From Pseudidiomarina terrestris (lineage in GTDB: Bacteria > Pseudomonadota > Gammaproteobacteria > Enterobacterales > Alteromonadaceae), in assembly GCF_030466405.1 (NCBI RefSeq), contig NZ_JAGGJF010000001.1:248001-312000 (forward strand): a DNA stretch of 64,000 nt, written 5' to 3'. Numbering within the stretch: the first letter of the stretch is position 1; every line of letters begins with the position of its first letter. The notes beneath the pieces were generated by a model. The model saw only the letters and a program-made list of their open reading frames with translations. It did no database searches and was not told the origin of the DNA. Position numbers and translations under genes: made by a program. This document shows, one piece after another, positions 38,071 to 47,946 of this stretch.

Positions 38071-38502
38071 TTAGCGAGTACGCGCGCAGATTTCTTCATC
38101 AGAGAAGAAGTATGCGATTTCGCGTGCTGCAGACTCTACCGCGTCAGAACCGTGAACCGCGTTCTCGTCGATAGTTTCAGCATAGTCAGCGCGTAGCGTT
38201 CCTGCCAGTGCTTCCGTTGGGTTCGTTGCACCCATGATTTCACGGTGACGCAGAACGGCATTTTCGCCTTCCAGTACGCTGACCATGATAGGACCAGAAG
38301 TCATGAACTCAACCAGCGCGCCAAAGAAAGGACGCTCTTTGTGTTCAGCATAGAAGCCTTCAGCTTGTTCTTTGCTCAAGTGCATCATTTTCGCAGCAAC
38401 GATACGCAGACCAGTGGTCTCGAAACGGTTGTAGATACCGCCGATAACGTTTTTGCCAACTGCGTCTGGTTTGATAATAGATAAAGTACGTTCTAAAGCC
38501 AT
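38071..38502 (-). CDS. ndk: Nucleoside diphosphate kinase
   Basis: 143 residues from the ATG at 38502, which is preceded by GGAG; a GTG four codons upstream overlaps that site. The active-site His is His117 ([12 protein letters not shown]), and the start [12 protein letters not shown] is typical. It balances NTP pools. A promoter with a perfect -10 lies upstream. Confidence 0.98.
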   Translation of the reverse strand: MALERTLSIIKPDAVGKNVIGGIYNRFETTGLRIVAAKMMHLSKEQAEGFYAEHKERPFFGALVEFMTSGPIMVSVLEGENAVLRHREIMGATNPTEALAGTLRADYAETIDENAVHGSDAVESAAREIAYFFSDEEICARTR

Positions 38503-38554
38503 GATTTTCTCCACTATGCTTTAAGTTTGGATGCTTAGAATTGAAGTCGCGCGG

Positions 38555-38584
38555 ATTATACATGTTTGCAGAACTGACTGCCAC
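38555..38584 (-). promoter_or_regulatory. Sigma70-type promoter for ndk
   Basis: Minus-strand TATAAT (38555-38560) is a perfect -10, with GTGGCA (38579-38584) at 18 bases as a four-of-six -35. The transcript would start about 45 bases before the ndk ATG. The -35 lies in the stem-loop at 38579-38603. Confidence 0.55.
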
Positions 38585-38603
38585 CGCTGTTACTGCGGTG
38601 GCA
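38579..38603 (-). terminator. Stem-loop after the heparinase-like gene
   Basis: TGCCACCGC and GCGGTGGCA form a perfect nine-base stem around a seven-base loop, ten bases after the stop at 38613. No U-tract follows, but the position fits a 3' end structure. Confidence 0.5.
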
Positions 38604-38612
38604 TTGCCGATT

Positions 38613-41057
38613 TTAGTTGAGGAGTCTTACTTCAAACATTGGACTCTCGCTATAGGGTGAGGTGATAATTATTTCATGGTTTCCTGCGGTGATCTTGTAC
38701 CCGTCAATTAATCTTTCATAGCTCGCTGGGCCGCCGGCCGTTTGTAATGCGGTTAGAATCTCCACCTCAGAGCCTTTAAAACGGTAGTTTAACGTTGGAG
38801 CTGGAGTGCGGGTGCCAAATTTCGGCTGCACCCAGCCCTGTTGATAATCACCATCGTCAAATCCTTTATAAAGCGTTCGCGTGGCTGCTAAGCTCGACTG
38901 GATTATCAGGGAAAAGGTGTCGAGTTCTGGGTGTGTGAACTCACAGCTGTCGAGACCGCTATCCCCCGCTATGCAAGATGAGTTAGAGACATCTGGGGCA
39001 AGATGCCAGTTGAGTTGAATCTCATCATTGGCTTCTGCCCCAATAGTTTTTATCAGGTCAAAAACATAGAGCTCAACGGTTTCACTTTCTGGCGCAAACA
39101 CCAGTCGCCTATGCACGTATTGAGTTTCGGCGAGTTCACCAAATGTGTAGCATCCACTTGCAATGCAAGCAGCCTCGATGACTTCGGCTTCATTCTCAAC
39201 TCTGATAAGCCCATTGATAATTGGCACATTATGAGACAATTTACTGTCGAAGAAAACGCGCTCTCGACCTTGGTAAAGGTAGGGTCCACCAGCGTCGACG
39301 AAAATCTCATGTCCATTTAAAGCATAGGTCACATGACCGGCATCGTGGTGACCATGGGAAATTTTTGGCAGTCCGAAATCTACCAGAGCATACTGCTCAA
39401 CGCTAGCCTCCGTCTGGCTGTTTGGCCTTAAAATAACTACGCCCTCAGTGTCCTCTATGTAAACCCGCTCAAGTAATTCTGTGTTTACCGTACCCGAAAC
39501 TCGATCAAAGTATTCGGAGTCGAGGTTGCCGTTGTTTATTATCGTATTCAGTCTTCTGAGAAATGATTTTACTCCGAAGTTTGTATCGCCCATTGCCGGA
39601 GCTCCGCCATTGCGGTAGATCAGATGAGCCGCGGCATCCACCATCCGGTTCAAGCGCTCGAGACTTGTGTCTGTACTTGAATTTTGGATCCTCTGCAGGA
39701 ACTGACCTGCGCTTATGAATAGTTCCATCGCGACAAAGTGATAACCTGTCGACTGCTCACGCGAGAAACCAGTTTCTGGAACCACCATCGAGGTGAAGAG
39801 GGTTTCAATCCGTTCTCGTGCGGCTGCAGCGTAATCAGTTTCCGCAAACACGTCTGGCATTATCAGAACCAGATTTAACAGCGAAACAGAGTGGAACATA
39901 CTGTGGTTGTGAGAATAATAGGCGTCTAAATCAAGTAGGTACCTAAGCTCTGCAGCATGATCTTCCAGATTTGCCTGAACCCACGCTGACTCTTCAGTGG
40001 TTAGCTCATTCTTTAAAAATTGTTGGTAAAAATAACTGATAACATCGACTCTTACAGCTACCGAATGATCGTTCCAACTCATGTAGTTAACTGGGTTGTG
40101 TCTTGGAGACTTGGCAAGATAATCTAGGATCAACCTTTTGATCTCATCGCGGTACTGCTGCTCTCCGGTCTGCGCATAATAATATTCGTAAGCATGGAGC
40201 CAAGCGAGAGAGTGGTAATAGAGTAACCAGGTATTGTTATTAAAAGGGTCTTCTGACCAGTCAGGGTTAAGAGGGATTGTCCACCCCGGGAAACTAGTCC
40301 AGTTCAGCAGAAATTCTCGCTCATTAACTACATCATCGGCCCTACCTTCCTGATACCAAATTGAGCGGATGGTATTATAGAGCTCATTTGGCTCAGGTGT
40401 GTTTGAGTAAACATAGTCGAGGGTCAGTTCTTCGCCGTTAAGGACGAATACGAGCTTTTCTGAGCTTGGGATTAGATAGTTAGGGGTTGCATTGTTGTCA
40501 CTTGGTGTATAGGTCCAGTTGACTATTCGTTCATTGGTGTTTCCGGAAAGAGTAGCTAGCTCTTCACGCTCTCCACTCGTTCGCTGGACCAGCACCTTGA
40601 CCATCGATTCTTGTAACGGCAACAAAAGTTCAAGTGTGACTGCGTAGCCTGACCCTTCCACCAGATGTTCCTTGGCTAACCTCGCTGACTTAAACCCGTT
40701 GTGAAGTTGAATCGTGACCCGAGTGGGGGCCGATGTCGCATTAGCAGTAACGACACGGTATGAAAACTCCTCATCGACCTCTTGCTCTGGAGCTGTATAA
40801 GTGAGCGTTCGTGATGTCACCTGGATTGAGCCTGATTTTGGCCCCTCGACCACCTCTAAACGGACGAAGTCATCCACCTGATCATTGCTCAACACATCAA
40901 GTTCTAAAGTTTCGACCCAGCTCTCCTCAAACATATCAGCTGCCGTTACTAAGCTCGGTGGGGTTTCAGGGCGCTGTTCTTCACTTCCACCACAACCTGA
41001 CAGGTAAGCCAAAATAAATACAATGCAAAAAATACGTTTCATCATCTCATTCGTCAT
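38613..41057 (-). CDS. Heparinase II/III-like polysaccharide lyase lipoprotein
   Basis: 814 residues; the start may also be an ATG a few codons downstream. A lipoprotein signal (LSGC, Cys22) precedes a cadherin-like/Big_9-type beta domain (about 50-118, LDVLSNDQ ... TYTAPEQEVDEEFSYRV). A helical alpha/alpha-barrel region (about 230-520) includes WNDHSVAVR and YYSHNHSMFH. The heparinase II/III beta-sandwich follows with ISHGHHDAGHVTY, VDAGGPYLY and SKLSHNVPIING. His and Tyr residues in these motifs are the expected elimination catalysts. The substrate is probably an anionic uronic-acid polysaccharide at the cell surface. By eye it is more AT-rich than its neighbours, and it interrupts the usual ndk/isc linkage, so acquisition is possible. 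Confidence 0.8.
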   Translation of the reverse strand: MTNEMMKRIFCIVFILAYLSGCGGSEEQRPETPPSLVTAADMFEESWVETLELDVLSNDQVDDFVRLEVVEGPKSGSIQVTSRTLTYTAPEQEVDEEFSYRVVTANATSAPTRVTIQLHNGFKSARLAKEHLVEGSGYAVTLELLLPLQESMVKVLVQRTSGEREELATLSGNTNERIVNWTYTPSDNNATPNYLIPSSEKLVFVLNGEELTLDYVYSNTPEPNELYNTIRSIWYQEGRADDVVNEREFLLNWTSFPGWTIPLNPDWSEDPFNNNTWLLYYHSLAWLHAYEYYYAQTGEQQYRDEIKRLILDYLAKSPRHNPVNYMSWNDHSVAVRVDVISYFYQQFLKNELTTEESAWVQANLEDHAAELRYLLDLDAYYSHNHSMFHSVSLLNLVLIMPDVFAETDYAAAARERIETLFTSMVVPETGFSREQSTGYHFVAMELFISAGQFLQRIQNSSTDTSLERLNRMVDAAAHLIYRNGGAPAMGDTNFGVKSFLRRLNTIINNGNLDSEYFDRVSGTVNTELLERVYIEDTEGVVILRPNSQTEASVEQYALVDFGLPKISHGHHDAGHVTYALNGHEIFVDAGGPYLYQGRERVFFDSKLSHNVPIINGLIRVENEAEVIEAACIASGCYTFGELAETQYVHRRLVFAPESETVELYVFDLIKTIGAEANDEIQLNWHLAPDVSNSSCIAGDSGLDSCEFTHPELDTFSLIIQSSLAATRTLYKGFDDGDYQQGWVQPKFGTRTPAPTLNYRFKGSEVEILTALQTAGGPASYERLIDGYKITAGNHEIIITSPYSESPMFEVRLLN

Positions 41058-41175
41058 GTTGAGTTTTTATTAAATATATCATTTTACCTCATCGAGAAAC
41101 ATAAAATTAGCGCCACTACTGTATTGGTGTTGCCATTTATGATATAGATGTCTAAACGTCTACTAGGAGTAACGT

Positions 41176-41706
41176 ATGACTCAACAAATTACATTAGCTG
41201 GCGGTTGTTTTTGGTGCATCGAAGGGGCTTTTAAGCAAGTCCGAGGTGTTTTAAAGGCTGAGTCCGGCTACGCTGGCGGGCACAGAGAGAACCCTACCTA
41301 CGAGCAGGTGTGCGCTGGCGAGACGGGTCATGCTGAAGTCGTGCAAATCACCTTTGAGCCTACGGCGCTCTCGACTCGTGAAATTTTGGAGATTTTCTTT
41401 GCCCTTCATGACCCTACCCAGTTAAATCGCCAAGGTAATGATGTTGGCACCCAATACCGTTCGGCTATTTTTTATCAGAGCGAAGAGCAGCGTGTTGCGG
41501 CGGAAGATATTATTGCGGAAATGCGTGACGAGGGAACCTGGAACGATGAGATCGTGACGGAAATCGAGCCGCTGGAAAAGTTTTGGCCCGCCGAGGACTA
41601 TCACGATAATTACGTTGAGCGTAATCCGCGAAATGCCTATTGTCAGGCTGTGGTCAGCCCCAAGCTTGCGAAGTTCAAACGTACTTTTGCCGAAAAGCTC
41701 GAGTAA
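41176..41706 (+). CDS. msrA: Peptide methionine-S-sulfoxide reductase MsrA
   Basis: 176 residues. The catalytic motif GGCFWC (Cys11) is near the N-terminus, and GTQYRSAIFY and EDYHDNYVERNP follow as in the family. It reduces Met-S-sulfoxide in proteins. AGGAGT precedes the ATG. It is the only plus-strand gene between hslO and the DUF3545 gene, and converges on fdx. Confidence 0.97.
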   Translation: MTQQITLAGGCFWCIEGAFKQVRGVLKAESGYAGGHRENPTYEQVCAGETGHAEVVQITFEPTALSTREILEIFFALHDPTQLNRQGNDVGTQYRSAIFYQSEEQRVAAEDIIAEMRDEGTWNDEIVTEIEPLEKFWPAEDYHDNYVERNPRNAYCQAVVSPKLAKFKRTFAEKLE

Positions 41707-41757
41707 AGATGTTCGCCATCCACCCTCGAAGTGGATGGCATCTCTCACATAATCTAG

Positions 41758-41848
41758 AAAGGGCTGCCCTTGGTAATTGGGCCGCCCTTTTTTAGAAGGG
41801 CTGCCCTTTCTGATTGGGCCTGCCCTTTTTTGGGAGGGCTGCCCTTTC
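41758..41848. repeat. Array of five GGGC-n-GCCC palindromes between msrA and fdx
   Basis: Cores begin at about 41761, 41779, 41798, 41816 and 41836, with a period of 18-20 bases, each followed by T-runs. Three copies carry the exact AGGGCTGCCCTT core. The array ends four bases before the fdx stop. Lying between convergent genes, it probably works as a bidirectional terminator, but its tandem form and the copies elsewhere point to a spreading repeat family. Confidence 0.85.
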
Positions 41849-41852
41849 TTTT

Positions 41853-42191
41853 CTAGTGGTTTTCTTTGACCATGTTGACGGTGTATTTGGGGATTTCGAC
41901 GACCAGGTCTTCGCCATTGAGGCGAGCCTGGCAGCTGAGGCGTGAGTCGGGGTCGAGGCCCCAGGCTTTGTCCAGCATGTCATCTTCATCATCGTTAATT
42001 TCAGCGAGTGAGTCATAACCTTCGCGCACGTACACGTGGCAGGTCGTGCAAGCACAGACTTTCTCACAGGCATGTTCAATGCCAATACCGTTGCGCAACG
42101 CAACGTCGAGGACAGTTTCGCCGTCACTTGCTTCTACTGCGGTTCCCTCAGGGCATAGCTCATCATGGGGTAAGAATACGATTTTTGGCAT
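41853..42191 (-). CDS. fdx: ISC-type [2Fe-2S] ferredoxin
   Basis: 112 residues. Cluster ligands Cys42, Cys48, Cys51 and Cys87 are in place (ACEKVCACTTC, LSCQAR). The acidic EINDDEDDMLDKAWGLDPDS loop is typical of ISC ferredoxins. It supplies electrons for Fe-S cluster assembly on IscU. It follows hscA; iscX, often next, is absent. Confidence 0.97.
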   Translation of the reverse strand: MPKIVFLPHDELCPEGTAVEASDGETVLDVALRNGIGIEHACEKVCACTTCHVYVREGYDSLAEINDDEDDMLDKAWGLDPDSRLSCQARLNGEDLVVEIPKYTVNMVKENH

Positions 42192-42206
42192 TACTATTAC
42201 CTCGGA

Positions 42207-44102
42207 CTAAAGTTCGTTGACATTACTGCCAGACAGCGCTTTGCGAATTCCGGCATCCATGCGGCGTGCGGCGAAATCTTCGCTGGCTTGGTCGACAGCT
42301 TCAATGGCTTTCTCGATAGCATCGGCGCTGGTGCCGGCTCGGGCTGTGCGTAACGCTGACATCGCATTGTCGAGACGTTCCCGCTCTTGTTCATCAAGCA
42401 GCTCGCCATCAGCAGCTAATGCGCTGCTGAGCGCTTCCAGGACCCGATCGGCTTCGACCTGCTGTTCACGTAACATACGGGCCGCCATATCTTCCTGGGC
42501 ATTGCTCATTGATGACTGAATCATACTGGAAATATCTTCATCCTTCAGGCCATAAGACGGTTTGACTTGAATCGAAGCGCTTACGCCACTGGATTTCTCC
42601 ATAGCTGTAACACTCAGCAAGCCGTCCGCATCCACCTGAAAGGTGACCCGTATGTGGGCTGCACCAGCGGCCATCGGCGGGATATCACTGAGCACGAAGC
42701 GGGCTAAAGAACGACAGTCATCAACCAGCTCGCGCTCGCCCTGTACGACATGAATCATCATCGCCGTCTGGCCGTCTTTAAAGGTGGTAAATTCTTGCGC
42801 TTTAGCGACTGGAATGGTGGTGTTGCGGTCAACAACTTTTTCGACCAGCCCACCCATGGTTTCCAATCCTAACGATAACGGAATGACATCGAGCAACAGC
42901 ATGTCGGAGTCTGGCTTATTGCCTGCCAGAATGTCCGCCTGCACTGCAGCGCCGATAGCCACGACCTGATCGGGATCAATAGATGTCAGTGGTGCGCGAC
43001 CGAAAAATTCTCCGACAGCCTCGCGCACACGTGGTACCCGGGTGGAACCGCCGACCATGACGATTTCAAGCACTTCGTCCGCCTTCACGCCGGCGTCTTT
43101 CAGTGCTCGTCGGCAGTTCACCAGAGTGCGTCGTACCAAGGGTTCAATTAACGCGTCGAGCTGTTCCCGGGTTAGTGTCGTACGTAACTGCGAACCAGCG
43201 GTGATGCCCTCAATGCTGCTGCCAGGAGTGACGGTGACCGCGGTGCTGTCGGCATCGGTCAGAGCTTCTTTTGCCGCTTTCGCGGCGTTGATTAGGTCAC
43301 GCTCGAAACGGGCCGGCACATCACCGGGTAAGTCCCATTCGGCTTTTAAGTGATTGACGATAAGCTGGTCGAAGTCATCGCCGCCAAGGGCGCTGTCTCC
43401 GCCGGTGGCCAGAACTTCAAATACCCCGCCCTGCAAGCGCAACAGCGAAATATCAAAGGTACCGCCGCCTAAGTCATAAACCGCGATCAAACCTTCCTGG
43501 CCCGAATCCAAACCGTAGGCTACCGCCGCTGCGGTGGGCTCGTTCAATAAGCGCAACACGTTGAGTCCAGCCAGCTGCGCAGCGTCTTTCGTGCTCTGCC
43601 GTTGGGCATCATCAAAATAGGCTGGAACCGTAATGACCACGCCGGTGAGCTCGCCACCAAGCGCTGCCTGCGCACGGGCAGACAAGGTGCGTAAGATATC
43701 TGCAGACACTTCGACGGCATTTTTTTCGCCGGCAGCCGTGTGAAAGACTGGCACGCCGTTGTCTGTTTCGCTCATGCGATAGGGTAAGTTGGAAAAGTTG
43801 CGCTGCACATCGGCCACGGTGCGGCCAATAAAACGCTTTACTGAAACGATGGTGTTTTCTGTTTCGATGGAGGCATCGGCATGCTTTGCTAATGCTTCAT
43901 GTCCGGTGAGAACTTCGTCGGCACCGTAGTAGACAACTGACGGCAAGATTGCGCGCCCTTGTTCATCTGTTAATACTTGAGATTCACTGCTACGGACCGT
44001 CGCTACCAATGAGTTGGTCGTCCCGAGGTCAATGCCTGCAGCCAGGCGGTGTTGGTGCGGTGCGGTGCTTTGTCCAGGTTCTGCGATTTGCAGTAATGCC
44101 AT
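42207..44102 (-). CDS. hscA: Hsp70-type chaperone HscA for Fe-S assembly
   Basis: 631 residues. The nucleotide-binding domain has [12 protein letters not shown] (about 24), [12 protein letters not shown] and [14 protein letters not shown]. The C-terminal substrate domain is shorter than in DnaK, as in HscA. It binds the LPPVK motif of IscU with HscB to speed cluster transfer. It lies between hscB and fdx. Confidence 0.97.
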   Translation of the reverse strand: MALLQIAEPGQSTAPHQHRLAAGIDLGTTNSLVATVRSSESQVLTDEQGRAILPSVVYYGADEVLTGHEALAKHADASIETENTIVSVKRFIGRTVADVQRNFSNLPYRMSETDNGVPVFHTAAGEKNAVEVSADILRTLSARAQAALGGELTGVVITVPAYFDDAQRQSTKDAAQLAGLNVLRLLNEPTAAAVAYGLDSGQEGLIAVYDLGGGTFDISLLRLQGGVFEVLATGGDSALGGDDFDQLIVNHLKAEWDLPGDVPARFERDLINAAKAAKEALTDADSTAVTVTPGSSIEGITAGSQLRTTLTREQLDALIEPLVRRTLVNCRRALKDAGVKADEVLEIVMVGGSTRVPRVREAVGEFFGRAPLTSIDPDQVVAIGAAVQADILAGNKPDSDMLLLDVIPLSLGLETMGGLVEKVVDRNTTIPVAKAQEFTTFKDGQTAMMIHVVQGERELVDDCRSLARFVLSDIPPMAAGAAHIRVTFQVDADGLLSVTAMEKSSGVSASIQVKPSYGLKDEDISSMIQSSMSNAQEDMAARMLREQQVEADRVLEALSSALAADGELLDEQERERLDNAMSALRTARAGTSADAIEKAIEAVDQASEDFAARRMDAGIRKALSGSNVNEL

Positions 44103-44143
44103 TGAAAACCTCGTTAATCGTTATTCGTACGCGTCGCTGTTGC

Positions 44144-44644
44144 TTATTCGTCTTCCAACGCTTCTAGTTCGCGGCCCAGCTTTTGCATAAACTTAAGCTT
44201 ACGAATGGTATCGGCAGCCTCTTCATTGGCGTTCGCTTCGATCTGCTGCTCTAAGGTGTTTTGCAACAGTTTCGTTTCTCGCTCGAGGTCCGCGAAAGCT
44301 TCGTCAATCGCTGCAAAATCACCGACGTTCAGCTCTTCAACCCGCTCGCGCCAAGCCATTTGCGCCATCAGAAATTCAGGATCCTGCAAGGTTTTTTGTT
44401 CATGCTGCATATCCACACCACGCAGCGAAACAATGTATTCGGCACGCAGCAAGGGATCGCGCAGCGTGTGATACGCATCATTCAACTGCGATGTGCGCTG
44501 CACGGCCAGCAACTTGTCGCGCTCACTGGCGTTGGCGAAACGGTCGGGATGCATGGCCTGTTGCAGCTTGCGGTAGCGCAGCTGCAAATCGGCCAGATCA
44601 AGAGCATAAACCGGGGTGATATCGAACAATTCGAAATGGTTCAT
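44144..44644 (-). CDS. hscB: J-domain co-chaperone HscB
   Basis: 166 residues from the ATG at 44644; the open frame begins with a TTG two codons earlier that overlaps iscA. The J-domain HPD triad is at 32-34 (AMHPDRF). A C-terminal three-helix domain binds IscU. It stimulates HscA ATPase. Confidence 0.95.
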   Translation of the reverse strand: MNHFELFDITPVYALDLADLQLRYRKLQQAMHPDRFANASERDKLLAVQRTSQLNDAYHTLRDPLLRAEYIVSLRGVDMQHEQKTLQDPEFLMAQMAWRERVEELNVGDFAAIDEAFADLERETKLLQNTLEQQIEANANEEAADTIRKLKFMQKLGRELEALEDE

Positions 44645-44646
44645 GC

Positions 44647-44970
44647 TCAAACGTTAAAGCTCTCGCCACAACCGCACTCGCCTTTCGCATTCGGGTTGTT
44701 GAACTCAAAGCCCTCGTTCAGACCTTCTTTGACGAAATCAAGTTCAGTACCGTCAAGGTACACGAGACTCTTGCCGTCAATGATGATCTTCACACCTCTT
44801 TCTTCAAAAACGGTATCGGTTTCGTCAACTTCGTCAACGAACTCCATTACATAGGCAAGGCCTGAGCACCCGGTGGTTTTTACGCCCAAACGGATGCCCT
44901 CACCTTTACCGCGCTGTTCCAAAAACGAGCGGGCACGTTGTGCCGCTGCTTCGGTCATGGTAATTGCCAT
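44647..44970 (-). CDS. iscA: A-type Fe-S carrier IscA
   Basis: 107 residues. The three cluster cysteines are Cys35 (TTGCSGL), Cys99 and Cys101 (GECGCGESF). It delivers iron or clusters to apo-proteins. It lies between iscU and hscB. Confidence 0.97.
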   Translation of the reverse strand: MAITMTEAAAQRARSFLEQRGKGEGIRLGVKTTGCSGLAYVMEFVDEVDETDTVFEERGVKIIIDGKSLVYLDGTELDFVKEGLNEGFEFNNPNAKGECGCGESFNV

Positions 44971-44995
44971 TGCTTACCCTTTAGCTCTTTTAGCC

Positions 44996-45379
44996 TTAAC
45001 CTGCGTGTTTCTTTTTGTAGTCTTCAAGCGCTGCTTTGATGGCGTCTTCCGCCAGAATCGAACAGTGAATTTTCACTGGTGGCAACGCAAGCTCTTCAGC
45101 AATCTGAGTATTCTTCAGTTGCGAAGCTTCTTCTACAGACTTGCCTTTCACCCATTCTGTTACCAGAGAGCTTGAGGCAATCGCAGAACCACAGCCGTAG
45201 GTTTTGAATTTGGCATCTTCAATAATGCCGGCGTCGCTAATTTTTAACTGCAACTTCATTACATCACCACACGCTGGAGCACCTACCATACCGGTAGCAA
45301 TCGAGTGGTCATCCTTGTCGAATGCGCCCACGTTACGCGGGTTTTCATAATGGTCGATTACTTTTTGACTATATGCCAT
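44996..45379 (-). CDS. iscU: Fe-S scaffold IscU
   Basis: 127 residues. Cys37, Cys63 and Cys106 are the scaffold ligands, and LPPVKIHCS contains the HscA recognition motif LPPVK. It builds nascent [2Fe-2S] clusters from IscS sulfur. Confidence 0.98.
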   Translation of the reverse strand: MAYSQKVIDHYENPRNVGAFDKDDHSIATGMVGAPACGDVMKLQLKISDAGIIEDAKFKTYGCGSAIASSSLVTEWVKGKSVEEASQLKNTQIAEELALPPVKIHCSILAEDAIKAALEDYKKKHAG

Positions 45380-45394
45380 AACTGATTACCTCTC

Positions 45395-46609
45395 TTAGTG
45401 TGCCGCCCATTCGACGCTGTCTAAATCAACGCCATCTTTGAACATTTCCCATAGGGGCGACATGTCGCGCAAGCGACCAATTGATTTCTGAATCTGGCTA
45501 ATTGCATGGTCCACTTCTTCTTCGGTCGTGAAACGACCAAAACTGAAGCGGATAGAGCTGTGTGCTAATTCGTCATTGCGGCCTAGCGCACGAAGTACAT
45601 AAGACGGCTCAAGACTCGCTGAAGTACAGGCTGAACCCGATGATACTGCAAGATCTTTAAGTGCCATAATCAGGCTCTCACCTTCAACAAAGTTAAAGCT
45701 GATATTGAAAATGTGCGGAACGCCCTGTTCCATATTGCCGTTGATGTAAACCTCTTCGATGTCTTTCACGCCGTTCCATAACCGGTCGCGCAGCGCACGG
45801 AAACGTTCGCGTTCTGCGGCCATTTCTTGTTTGGCGATGCGTGCAGCTTCACCCATACCCACGATTTGGTGGGTCGGCAAAGTACCAGAACGCATGCCGC
45901 GCTCATGACCGCCACCGTGCATCTGTGCATTCAAACGAACCCGCGGACGACGGCGAACATAAAGGGCGCCAATACCTTTCGGGCCATACATTTTGTGGCC
46001 AGAGAAGCTCATCAAGTCGACCGGCAAGTTTTGCAAATCAATCTCAATTTTACCTGCACTTTGCGCCGCGTCGACATGGAAAATCGTCTTATTCTCGCGA
46101 CACAGGTTACCGATTGCTTCGATGTCCTGAATGACGCCAATTTCATTGTTAACGTGCATGATGCTCACCACTACGGTGTCTTCACGCAGGGCTTGCTTGA
46201 ATACGTCTAAATCAAGCAGACCATCTTCTTTTACATCAAGATAGGTCACTTCGAAACCTTCGCGCTCAAGCTGACGACAGGTATCGAGTACCGCCTTATG
46301 CTCGGTTTTCGCGGTGATGATGTGCTTACCTTTCTTCTGATAAAACTCAGCAGCGCCTTTGATACCGAGGTTATCTGACTCGGTTGCGCCTGAGGTAAAC
46401 ACAATCTCACGTGGATCGGCATTGACTAACTCAGCGATCTGGTTACGAGCGATGTCGATAGCTTCTTCCGCTTGCCAGCCAAACCGGTGCGAACGGGATG
46501 CAGGGTTACCAAACTGACCATCTGGGGTCAGAAATTGCATCATTTTCTCGGCTACTCGCGGGTCAACCGGAGTGGTAGCTGCGTAATCAAAATAAATCGG
46601 TAGTTTCAT
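45395..46609 (-). CDS. iscS: Cysteine desulfurase IscS
   Basis: 404 residues. The PLP lysine is Lys206 (SGHKMYGP) and the persulfide cysteine is Cys328 ([20 protein letters not shown]), both at E. coli positions. It supplies sulfur to IscU, tRNA thiolation and others. It lies 15 bases before iscU. Confidence 0.98.
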   Translation of the reverse strand: MKLPIYFDYAATTPVDPRVAEKMMQFLTPDGQFGNPASRSHRFGWQAEEAIDIARNQIAELVNADPREIVFTSGATESDNLGIKGAAEFYQKKGKHIITAKTEHKAVLDTCRQLEREGFEVTYLDVKEDGLLDLDVFKQALREDTVVVSIMHVNNEIGVIQDIEAIGNLCRENKTIFHVDAAQSAGKIEIDLQNLPVDLMSFSGHKMYGPKGIGALYVRRRPRVRLNAQMHGGGHERGMRSGTLPTHQIVGMGEAARIAKQEMAAERERFRALRDRLWNGVKDIEEVYINGNMEQGVPHIFNISFNFVEGESLIMALKDLAVSSGSACTSASLEPSYVLRALGRNDELAHSSIRFSFGRFTTEEEVDHAISQIQKSIGRLRDMSPLWEMFKDGVDLDSVEWAAH

Positions 46610-46639
46610 TCAGTGCTACTCCTTAAGTTGTCAGACTGC

Positions 46640-47128
46640 TTATAACTGACAATTCAGTGCAATTTGTTGTTCGCGTTTCTTCTGCTCGGCGATAGAGGCA
46701 TTTTGACGCTGTGCAACTTCATGAACGTCTTGCTGTTTCACCAGTTCCGCTAAGCTAATGTTCGCGAGAAAGTCTTCAATTCGATCACTTAGGTTTGACC
46801 AAAGCGAGTGGGTTAAGCAACGGCTGCCACCCTGACATCCGCCCTGTCCGCCACATCGTGTTGCATCAATACTTTCATCGACCGCTTGAATCACTGCGCT
46901 AATTGAAATTTCCTGCGGGCTAAAGCCCAGACGGTAACCACCGCCAGGTCCGCGCACACTGCTTACCAGACCATGCTTACGTAAGCGTGCGAATAATTGT
47001 TCAAGATAGCTCAGTGAAATTCCCTGCCGCTCCGAAATATCGGCCAGCGGCACGGGGCCTTGTTCTGTATGCAGCGCTACGTCTAACATTGCGGTTACGG
47101 CGTAACGTCCTTTCGAGGTTAAGCGCAT
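46640..47128 (-). CDS. iscR: Fe-S-responsive repressor IscR
   Basis: 162 residues from the ATG at 47128, which has GGAGG ten bases upstream; the open frame begins further upstream at 47167. The winged-helix N-terminus ([15 protein letters not shown]) is followed by cluster ligands Cys92, Cys98, Cys104 and His107, matching E. coli numbering. It represses isc genes when loaded with a [2Fe-2S] cluster. It heads the operon. Confidence 0.97.
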   Translation of the reverse strand: MRLTSKGRYAVTAMLDVALHTEQGPVPLADISERQGISLSYLEQLFARLRKHGLVSSVRGPGGGYRLGFSPQEISISAVIQAVDESIDATRCGGQGGCQGGSRCLTHSLWSNLSDRIEDFLANISLAELVKQQDVHEVAQRQNASIAEQKKREQQIALNCQL

Positions 47129-47165
47129 AGCTAGTTTTCCTCCACGTTTATACCGTAATTTTCGC

Positions 47166-47190
47166 ATTCCCGAGTATTTTAGTCAAGTAT
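47166..47190 (-). promoter_or_regulatory. IscR type 1-like operator overlapping the iscR promoter
   Basis: The 25-base site, read on the minus strand, starts ATACTTGACTAAAAT and continues ACTCGGGAAT. It resembles the type 1 IscR box upstream of E. coli iscR. Its TTGACT (47182-47187) serves as -35; a weak -10 GAAAAT follows at 17 bases. This predicts autoregulation of the isc operon by holo-IscR. Confidence 0.65.
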
Positions 47191-47220
47191 TACCAAGGCG
47201 GTATAACCTGAGCTGCCTGC

Positions 47221-47940
47221 TCAGCTTTTTTGCTGCTTATCAATTGAGGCAAGCATGCCGCGCAGAATATTCAGCTCGTTGGTCTCGGGGCGTGCCCGAT
47301 TGAACAAACGGCGTAACTTAGCCATGACCTGTCCCGGGTGGTTCTTGATGATAAAACCGGTCTCTGTCAGGGTCTGCTCAAGATGTCCGTAAAAGCGCTC
47401 AAGGTCTTCTGTGAGTGGGTACTCACTCTCCGCGCCCGGTGGATGTTGATTTGCTTCAAGCCACTGCATGCGGACTTCGTACGCCAGGGTTTGTACCGCC
47501 ATCGCCAAATTCAGCGAGCTGTAATCCGGGTTTGAGGGGATGTGAACATGGTGCGTACACTGCTGCAATTCGTCGTTAGTCAGGCCGCTACTCTCGCGGC
47601 CAAATACTAGTGCCACCTTATAGTTTGCGCTTTCCGCCAGCACTTGACGCGCTGCCTCGCGGGGGCCCAGCAATGGCCAGTCGAGGGTGCGATTACGCGC
47701 GCTGGTACCAATCACCAGCCCGCAATCGGCAATGGCGCTGCTTAGATCGTCAACGATGGTCGCGTTATGCAATACGTCGGTAGCTCCGGCCGCAAGTGCT
47801 GAGGCGTGACTATCTGGTTTCTGCACAGGATCCACCAGCGTCAACTGACTCAGCCCCATGGTTTTCATCGCTCGCGCCACCGACCCTATGTTGCCGGTGT
47901 GCGAGGTGTTGACCAGTACAATTCGGATATTATCCAGCAT
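47221..47940 (-). CDS. trmJ: tRNA (cytidine/uridine-2'-O-)-methyltransferase TrmJ
   Basis: 239 residues of the SpoU/SPOUT family. The N-terminus [22 protein letters not shown] and [13 protein letters not shown] and [15 protein letters not shown] are the three SPOUT motifs. It methylates position 32 of several tRNAs. Its stop lies 93 bases before the iscR start, and it follows suhB by six bases. Confidence 0.95.
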   Translation of the reverse strand: MLDNIRIVLVNTSHTGNIGSVARAMKTMGLSQLTLVDPVQKPDSHASALAAGATDVLHNATIVDDLSSAIADCGLVIGTSARNRTLDWPLLGPREAARQVLAESANYKVALVFGRESSGLTNDELQQCTHHVHIPSNPDYSSLNLAMAVQTLAYEVRMQWLEANQHPPGAESEYPLTEDLERFYGHLEQTLTETGFIIKNHPGQVMAKLRRLFNRARPETNELNILRGMLASIDKQQKS

Positions 47941-47946
47941 AACCGT

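Noticed and set aside
41792-42127. Second minus-strand frame over fdx and the palindrome array
   Set aside because: It is out of frame with fdx, whose four cluster cysteines are intact; its KKGRPNQKGQPF end is just the translated repeat.
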